The notes below the pieces were generated by a model, which ran no database searches, was not told where the DNA came from, and saw only the letters and a list, made by a program, of their open reading frames with translations. A stretch of DNA of 64,000 nucleotides. Origin: Acidobacteriota bacterium. GTDB taxonomy: Bacteria > Acidobacteriota > Terriglobia > Versatilivoradales > Versatilivoraceae. The stretch lies in NCBI GenBank assembly GCA_022826755.1, contig JAJDUG010000007.1:50954-114953 (forward strand), written 5' to 3'. Shown piece after piece: positions 63,860 to 64,000 of the stretch. The position numbers were made by a program, and so were the translations under genes. How positions within the stretch are numbered: the stretch's first letter is position 1; each line of letters begins with the position of its first letter.

Positions 63860-64000
63860 GAGCCTTTTGCAAAATTCCGAACCGAGCATGACATTGGGGT
63901 GGCAAAAGTAAAGTTTTGCTGATGACCACGCGACAACATCATCGTTTTGAAGGCAGATCCCTGAATCTGACGGCCAAGTCGCCGACAGTCGGCGGACGCG

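Larger units (their letters stand above)
63405..64000. other. Repeat-rich region at the window end
   Basis: No gene recognised in 596 bp. It holds a long CACGAA-type repeat (63563-63618), the 21-bp element at 63839-63859, and inverted CCTGTGCATC/GATGCACAGG words around 63695-63745. The last ~130 bp include CTTTTGCAAAATTC near 63863 and CAAAAGTAAAGTTTTGC near 63904, perhaps a mobile-element end, but no transposase is visible. Confidence 0.5.

Noticed and set aside
63861..64000. Start of a second insertion sequence at the window end
   Set aside because: Only a suggestive inverted word pair; no coding sequence before the edge.

Overview
The window looks like a chromosomal contig of a GC-rich, Gram-negative, free-living or environmental bacterium. 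LpxD (lipid A), an ArnT-like glycosyltransferase, Fe/Mn superoxide dismutase and a five-domain ribosomal protein S1 support a Gram-negative. Several protein families together suggest Acidobacteriota: a secreted SpoIVB-type S55 protein beside a beta-propeller protein, a DUF2203 protein, a tetraether-synthase-like radical SAM enzyme, and secreted sugar-active-like proteins of a kind common in Acidobacteria and Planctomycetes. That assignment is inference, because there is no rRNA or tRNA in the window.

Layout. 1-1.3 kb: the 3' end of an IS1634/IS4-type transposase and a HicB antitoxin whose HicA partner is only a stub. 1.3-8.2 kb: a catabolic-looking block with two tandem amidohydrolases, two secreted five-bladed-propeller glycoside-hydrolase-like proteins, a phytanoyl-CoA dioxygenase family protein, and an orphan ribbon-helix-helix antitoxin with a paired operator. 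8.5-13.6 kb: a tightly packed minus-strand cassette of a coiled-coil protein, two BrxD-like P-loop ATPases and an Lhr/BrxHI-like helicase, with no other BREX gene. This is the best candidate for an undescribed defence or DNA-processing system. 13.7-17.3 kb: VKOR, an NSS symporter, a Lon-substrate-binding-domain protein and a TPR lipoprotein-like protein.

17.8-22.5 kb is an iron-sulfur-rich block: a large radical SAM enzyme whose cysteine pattern resembles tetraether lipid synthase, a protein with a C-terminal [2Fe-2S] ferredoxin domain, an A-type Fe-S carrier and MoaA. 23.1-28.2 kb is a phosphonate operon: an OPA-type MFS transporter, phosphonoacetate hydrolase, phosphonoacetaldehyde dehydrogenase and an alcohol dehydrogenase. 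No aminotransferase is present, so hydroxyethylphosphonate is a plausible substrate. 28.2-35.2 kb is housekeeping (YggX, MurB, DUF2203, FabH, SOD, S1, dipeptidase). 35.2-36.5 kb holds complete YefM-YoeB and VapBC toxin-antitoxin pairs. 36.6-47 kb carries a methyltransferase, zincin, LpxD, a hendecad-repeat coiled-coil protein, MutY, thioredoxin, a glycosyltransferase, a second HicB with a HicA stub, an exonuclease/phosphatase and MobA.

45-49.6 kb encodes the S55 and propeller pair, followed by a MITE-like nested inverted repeat. 49.9-54.8 kb encodes TrmL, a BamE-like secreted protein, a histone-deacetylase-family enzyme, MnmA and a cysteine desulfurase; the last two work together in tRNA 2-thiolation. 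55.1-58.5 kb encodes McrBC type IV restriction. 58.9-63.4 kb encodes a malate/lactate dehydrogenase, a prohibitin-like protein and an OtsA-OtsB fusion. Intergenic gaps are rich in dispersed repeats: a 26-bp GC-rich element in four copies, a family built on TTCGTG/CACGAA units, and a 21-bp element shared by 22.8 and 63.8 kb. The mix of IS remnants, broken toxin modules, restriction systems and repeats indicates a plastic accessory genome.
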